A stretch of 17,681 nucleotides of DNA. It comes from Candidatus Gastranaerophilales bacterium. GTDB taxonomy: Bacteria; Cyanobacteriota; Vampirovibrionia; Gastranaerophilales; Gastranaerophilaceae. The stretch lies in the NCBI GenBank assembly GCA_947630355.1, contig CANRHJ010000021.1, positions 1 to 17,681 on the forward strand, read 5' to 3'. Every line of letters begins with the position of its first letter. Positions within the stretch are counted from its first letter, which is position 1. Both the position numbers and the translations under genes were made by a program. Of the stretch, positions 15,134-17,681 are shown piece by piece. The notes under the pieces were generated by a model, which worked only from the letters and a program-made list of their open reading frames with translations, was not told where the DNA came from and did no database searches.

Positions 15134-15295
15134 ATGAATCCAAGATTAGTTAAATTTGCGGTTGAACTTCAAAATCCCGCTAAAAAAGATGAAAAAGATC
15201 AACAATCTATTAATTTTAAAAACGGCGGAAATAAAAAATTCTTTAATTTTTTAAAGCCTGCGAAAGTAAGTATCCCCGTAAACAGAATTGACTGA
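15134..15295 (+). CDS. Small hypothetical protein (53 residues)
   Basis: A 53-residue frame runs from ATG 15134 to TGA 15293-15295. It starts MNPRLVKFAVELQNPAKKDE and ends KPAKVSIPVNRID; the protein is basic, soluble and without a membrane segment. Support comes from a TGAGG ribosome site (15124-15128) 5 nt before the ATG, an extended -10 just upstream, and the tight fit of its stop codon against that of the opposite gene. I recognise no family. It could be a small nucleic-acid-binding or adaptor protein, but nothing in the sequence shows this. Homologues of equal length in relatives would confirm it. Confidence 0.5.
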   Translation: MNPRLVKFAVELQNPAKKDEKDQQSINFKNGGNKKFFNFLKPAKVSIPVNRID

Positions 15296-15535
15296 TTATA
15301 ACTGAAATAATTCATATTTATCTTTGAGTTTTTTTCTCAGCCGTTTCGTTTGGAGTTGAGCCGTTAATGCTCGCAGATTGCTCATTGCTCTTTCTCTTTC
15401 CGCATTAATTATTTTAAAATTCTCCAGCTTTTTTGTCATATTGGCAAACAGATAATCCAATTCTTTGGTTTCCGTGTTAATGTTTCGTGTTTTGCTTGTT
15501 AAATTCCCAAAACTTATATATTTTTGAGTCGGCAT
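15296..15535 (-). CDS. Small coiled-coil hypothetical protein (79 residues)
   Basis: This 79-residue basic protein has no membrane segment. From about residue 22 it is predicted by eye to be one long helix with heptad-like Leu/Ile spacing (LDYLFANMTKKLENF) and a Lys/Arg-rich end (TKRLRKKLKDK). AGGGGA precedes the ATG at suitable spacing, and a perfect TATAAT (complement of 15563-15568) lies upstream, so it looks expressed. It follows the FHA gene on the same strand after 45 nt and may be cotranscribed with it. Its stop codon abuts that of the opposing 53-residue gene with no base between them. I do not recognise the family. Confidence 0.55.
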   Translation of the reverse strand: MPTQKYISFGNLTSKTRNINTETKELDYLFANMTKKLENFKIINAERERAMSNLRALTAQLQTKRLRKKLKDKYELFQL

Positions 15536-15562
15536 GATTTTCCCCTGCTCTTCCTATATTTT

Positions 15563-15568
15563 ATTATA
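15563..15568 (-). promoter_or_regulatory. Possible -10 box of the 79-residue gene
   Basis: A perfect TATAAT (complement) preceded by ATG lies between the FHA gene stop codon and the 79-residue gene, about 27 nt before the start codon. No -35 is evident. Confidence 0.3.
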
Positions 15569-15580
15569 CATAAAATTTGT

Positions 15581-17524
15581 TTATTTGACGTACTTTAATT
15601 CTGTTGTTGTATACAATTCGCCAAAATAAAACGGAAATTCCCACCAATGTATTTTCCTTTTTATGCTTGTATCTTCCGAATCTGTTATTTCTATTGTTTC
15701 AGCCTCTTTATTAATTTTATTTATTACGTAGTAATGATTAGCTTTAAAGAAATGAGTTAAATCCATAAACGTGTTTTTATCATAATATCCGTATGCTTTT
15801 GTTTGTGCGATTGTTAAGTTCATTGTTTCTTGTTTATCGGCCAGTTCTTTTAATAATTTTTTCTTATTATACTTTTTTAAATTTATATGTTTGCATTTTA
15901 ATCCCGTTAATGTGTATATGATATCTTCGGGTGTAATTTGTTTATCGGGATATTTCTGTTCTTTAAATTTTTTAAAAGCACAAACTATGGCTTTTATTCC
16001 CGAATCTCCTGAAGTTTTACTCTCTGCAAGCTCTTTTTGCGTAATTATAAATGGAGGATTGTTGTAGAAGGTAACAATATAATTCCCCTCCGGAGTGCTT
16101 TGTACCATATCTCTTAAACGTAATTGTCCTAAATATAATTGCGATAAGGCAAATAAGCTTGCCGTTATTATGTTGTCCTGCGGCATGTTATTAGCTATTT
16201 TAATATTTTTTGTTCCGTTATAAAATGCTTGTATTTTATTTTCAGGTATGAATATCACATCCGAATAATCGGTATTAATTGCCGTTGCGGTTATTTTATT
16301 CTTAAGTTTTCTTAATATTACTTGCTTTGAGGATACGGAATTATTGATTTTATCAATAGGGATATCGGAATTACTGTCAGTTCCGACAGTCAGTTTTCCT
16401 CTTTCTTCCAATAAACTTTTTAAATTTTTATCTCTCAAATCAATTGTAAAATTATTTCCCAACAGCAGCTGGCAATTTTCGGGAATAACAGTAATTACAT
16501 TTTCTCTTAGCAGTTCTTTTGAAGTAAGTTCCGTATAATCATCGGGATATAGAAATTGTTTTTTGTCTAAGCCGCAAAACCTGCTTCCCTCTTTAGAATT
16601 TAAGTCTTTTACATACATTTTATTCCCTGTTTTTGTGAGGGATAAGTGTTTGTCTGAGATGCAATCCATCTCATCTGTCGTAAAATCGCAATCACGTGAT
16701 TTTCCTATTATATATGGCGTGTTATCTTTCATATATGGAAGAAAATCTTCGGGTACTATATAAATATCATCACCAAGTTGTATGTTTGAATTAACGGGAA
16801 GTCTATAATTTATACCGGGAATAAGTTCAATAGGTGCATCGGATTTTATGTAAGGTTCGATAATATTTTTTTGTACAATTGTTCCGTATCTTGAATTCAG
16901 GTCTTTAACGGTAAGATTACCTGCTTTATCACGGGATAATTTGGCATGTTTTCTTTCAACGTTATAATTTTGGCAGTTTAATTCCTTTGATTCTTTTCCT
17001 AAGTATATTTCTTCACCGGGTTTTAATTGTTTAATTTGTTCTTTAAAAACAGGTTCGGATAAATCGATTGAAAAATCGCCGAGATATAAGTTTGCATCTT
17101 CGGGAATAATATAGGTTTGTTTGGGTTTTAGTGTTGTATCTTCTTTTATGTATTTGAGATTTTTATTATCAAGTATTCCGCAAAATGACATATTGTAATT
17201 TGCTTGAATTAAGCTGCCTTTGATGTTTTCATCCGAATTTTCGGTAGAAATCTGTCCGAGAAAATTTCGCTCAGTTACACATACAGGCTCAATCATCCTC
17301 ACTCCGTTGCGGTGTTTCGCTTTGTAACGTTCCTTATCGCGAAATTTTTGAGTAGCAGTTTTAAAAGGTGAGCACTTGTACGGCGACGAAGAGCCGGCGG
17401 CAAAGTGCGACACCGGATCAGATGGTTTTGAAACGCAGCCATATGACCGATTTTGAAACGATTTAATATGTATATCGGTAGTGTAAAAGCTGTTAATTTT
17501 GTTCTTTATTTGTGATATTTTCAT
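15581..17524 (-). CDS. Multi-FHA protein with a calpain-like (apparently inactive) C-terminal domain
   Basis: The 647-residue protein has no membrane segment. Residues 1-21 are followed by a repeat-derived insert (22-91). Three related modules come next, each with a preamble (a Pro-Glu-Asn/Asp turn and an 'LGxxFxIDL'-like strand) and an FHA fold. FHA1 (about 171-220) keeps Arg191, His193 and Asn210. FHA2 (about 270-320) keeps GKSRDC, DKH293 and Asn309. FHA3 (about 376-425) is degenerate. FHA domains bind phosphothreonine peptides. The C-terminus (about 445-640) follows the calpain C2 order: a helix at 450-462, GNYIVTFYNNPPF, GIKAIVCAFKKF, LTGLK and NHYYVINK with His597. The Cys position seems to be Asn451, and the Asn-Pro-Trp motif is absent, so proteolysis is doubtful. 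The ATG has no ribosome site; TATTAT lies 6 nt upstream. FHA is firm, the calpain relation is an inference. Confidence 0.8.
   Translation of the reverse strand: MKISQIKNKINSFYTTDIHIKSFQNRSYGCVSKPSDPVSHFAAGSSSPYKCSPFKTATQKFRDKERYKAKHRNGVRMIEPVCVTERNFLGQISTENSDENIKGSLIQANYNMSFCGILDNKNLKYIKEDTTLKPKQTYIIPEDANLYLGDFSIDLSEPVFKEQIKQLKPGEEIYLGKESKELNCQNYNVERKHAKLSRDKAGNLTVKDLNSRYGTIVQKNIIEPYIKSDAPIELIPGINYRLPVNSNIQLGDDIYIVPEDFLPYMKDNTPYIIGKSRDCDFTTDEMDCISDKHLSLTKTGNKMYVKDLNSKEGSRFCGLDKKQFLYPDDYTELTSKELLRENVITVIPENCQLLLGNNFTIDLRDKNLKSLLEERGKLTVGTDSNSDIPIDKINNSVSSKQVILRKLKNKITATAINTDYSDVIFIPENKIQAFYNGTKNIKIANNMPQDNIITASLFALSQLYLGQLRLRDMVQSTPEGNYIVTFYNNPPFIITQKELAESKTSGDSGIKAIVCAFKKFKEQKYPDKQITPEDIIYTLTGLKCKHINLKKYNKKKLLKELADKQETMNLTIAQTKAYGYYDKNTFMDLTHFFKANHYYVINKINKEAETIEITDSEDTSIKRKIHWWEFPFYFGELYTTTELKYVK
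17253..17460 (-). repeat. Palindromic repeat element inserted in frame in the FHA gene
   Basis: This segment encodes residues 22-91 without a stop codon and is visibly richer in G and C than the rest of the gene. Its core, 17261-17348, has the inverted ends AAAATTTCGC and GCGAAATTTT (17339-17348). A second inverted pair, GTTACA (17274-17279) and TGTAAC (17323-17328), is nested inside. Next to it lies another dyad, GCACTT (17372-17377) with AAGTGC (17403-17408). TTTTGAAACG occurs twice at the outer edge (17426-17435, 17451-17460). Both end sequences recur at 7079-7104. The encoded peptide is basic, Ser/Lys-rich and unlike FHA sequence. Confidence 0.7.
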
Positions 17525-17536
17525 ACTTTTATAATA
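17525..17536 (-). promoter_or_regulatory. Leaderless-type -10 of the FHA gene
   Basis: On the minus strand TATTAT (complement of 17531-17536) and AAAAGT lead straight into the ATG at 17524, again with 6 nt between the -10 and the start codon and no ribosome site. Confidence 0.4.
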
Positions 17537-17681
17537 TTCAAAAAAAAATAAATTTGTTATTACAATTTTGTTCCGCTAAATTATACGTTTTATTAATATT
17601 TTCCAATCTAATAAGAAAATCACAAATTAATACAAAATTTACCTTGTGTCCCAATAAATTTAAACTCTTAACATATTGGTT

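Noticed and set aside
17538..17681. A minus-strand frame open from the right edge to a TGA at 17538-17540 (47 codons), which could be the tail of another gene.
   Set aside because: No motif is recognisable, the composition is that of AT-rich intergenic DNA, and a frame this short is expected by chance. It would end just before the FHA gene -10.

Overview
The window is a low-GC stretch of bacterial chromosome with housekeeping and accessory genes on both strands. Three things suggest a diderm that divides with SepF: a yggS-sepF gene pair, a long AsmA/TamB-like envelope protein, and an anaerobe-type acyl-CoA dehydratase activase-related protein. The best single guess is a non-photosynthetic cyanobacterial relative (Melainabacteria/Vampirovibrionia, Gastranaerophilales-like). 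This is an inference from gene content and pairing, since no marker could be searched. No tRNA, rRNA, CRISPR array, transposase or prophage gene is visible.

Layout. Positions 1-163 hold the tail of a DMT/EamA-type transporter, followed by a DUF2229 protein (215-1264). A convergent minus-strand pair, yggS-sepF, ends at a hairpin terminator near 1345. After a 260-bp divergent region with two dyads come a Xer-type tyrosine recombinase and a PfkB-family sugar kinase on the plus strand. On the minus strand lie a HAD hydrolase (4816-5520), an NfeD/SPFH (QmcA-like) pair (5585-7004) and a 1295-residue AsmA-like protein (7200-11087). The rpsB-tsf operon (11340-13046) ends in a strong terminator and is followed at once by a small histidine kinase (13111-14085). 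That gene converges on a RicT/YaaT-type PSP1 protein (14082-15008). Two tiny genes (15134-15295 and 15296-15535) then meet stop to stop, and the window closes with a 647-residue minus-strand protein carrying three FHA modules and a calpain-like C-terminus.

Three observations stand out. (1) Five genes without a Shine-Dalgarno sequence (xer, HAD, histidine kinase, ricT, FHA protein) each have a -10-like hexamer exactly 6 nt before the ATG. That is the geometry of leaderless mRNAs. In two of them the promoter begins right after the T-tract of the upstream terminator. (2) The FHA gene carries an in-frame, GC-richer insert of about 70 codons containing a short palindromic repeat. Its ends recur in direct and inverted orientation in the intergenic region near 7079-7104, which resembles the protein-coding palindromic elements known from Rickettsia. 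(3) The C-terminus of the FHA protein aligns by eye with the calpain (C2) protease fold, but the catalytic Cys position appears to be Asn, which suggests a pseudoprotease joined to an array of phosphopeptide-binding domains.

Functional links: rpsB and tsf serve translation. RicT-type proteins act in RNA processing. yggS-sepF joins PLP homeostasis with division. NfeD-SPFH and AsmA serve membrane organisation and lipid or envelope traffic. The histidine kinase has no response regulator in view.
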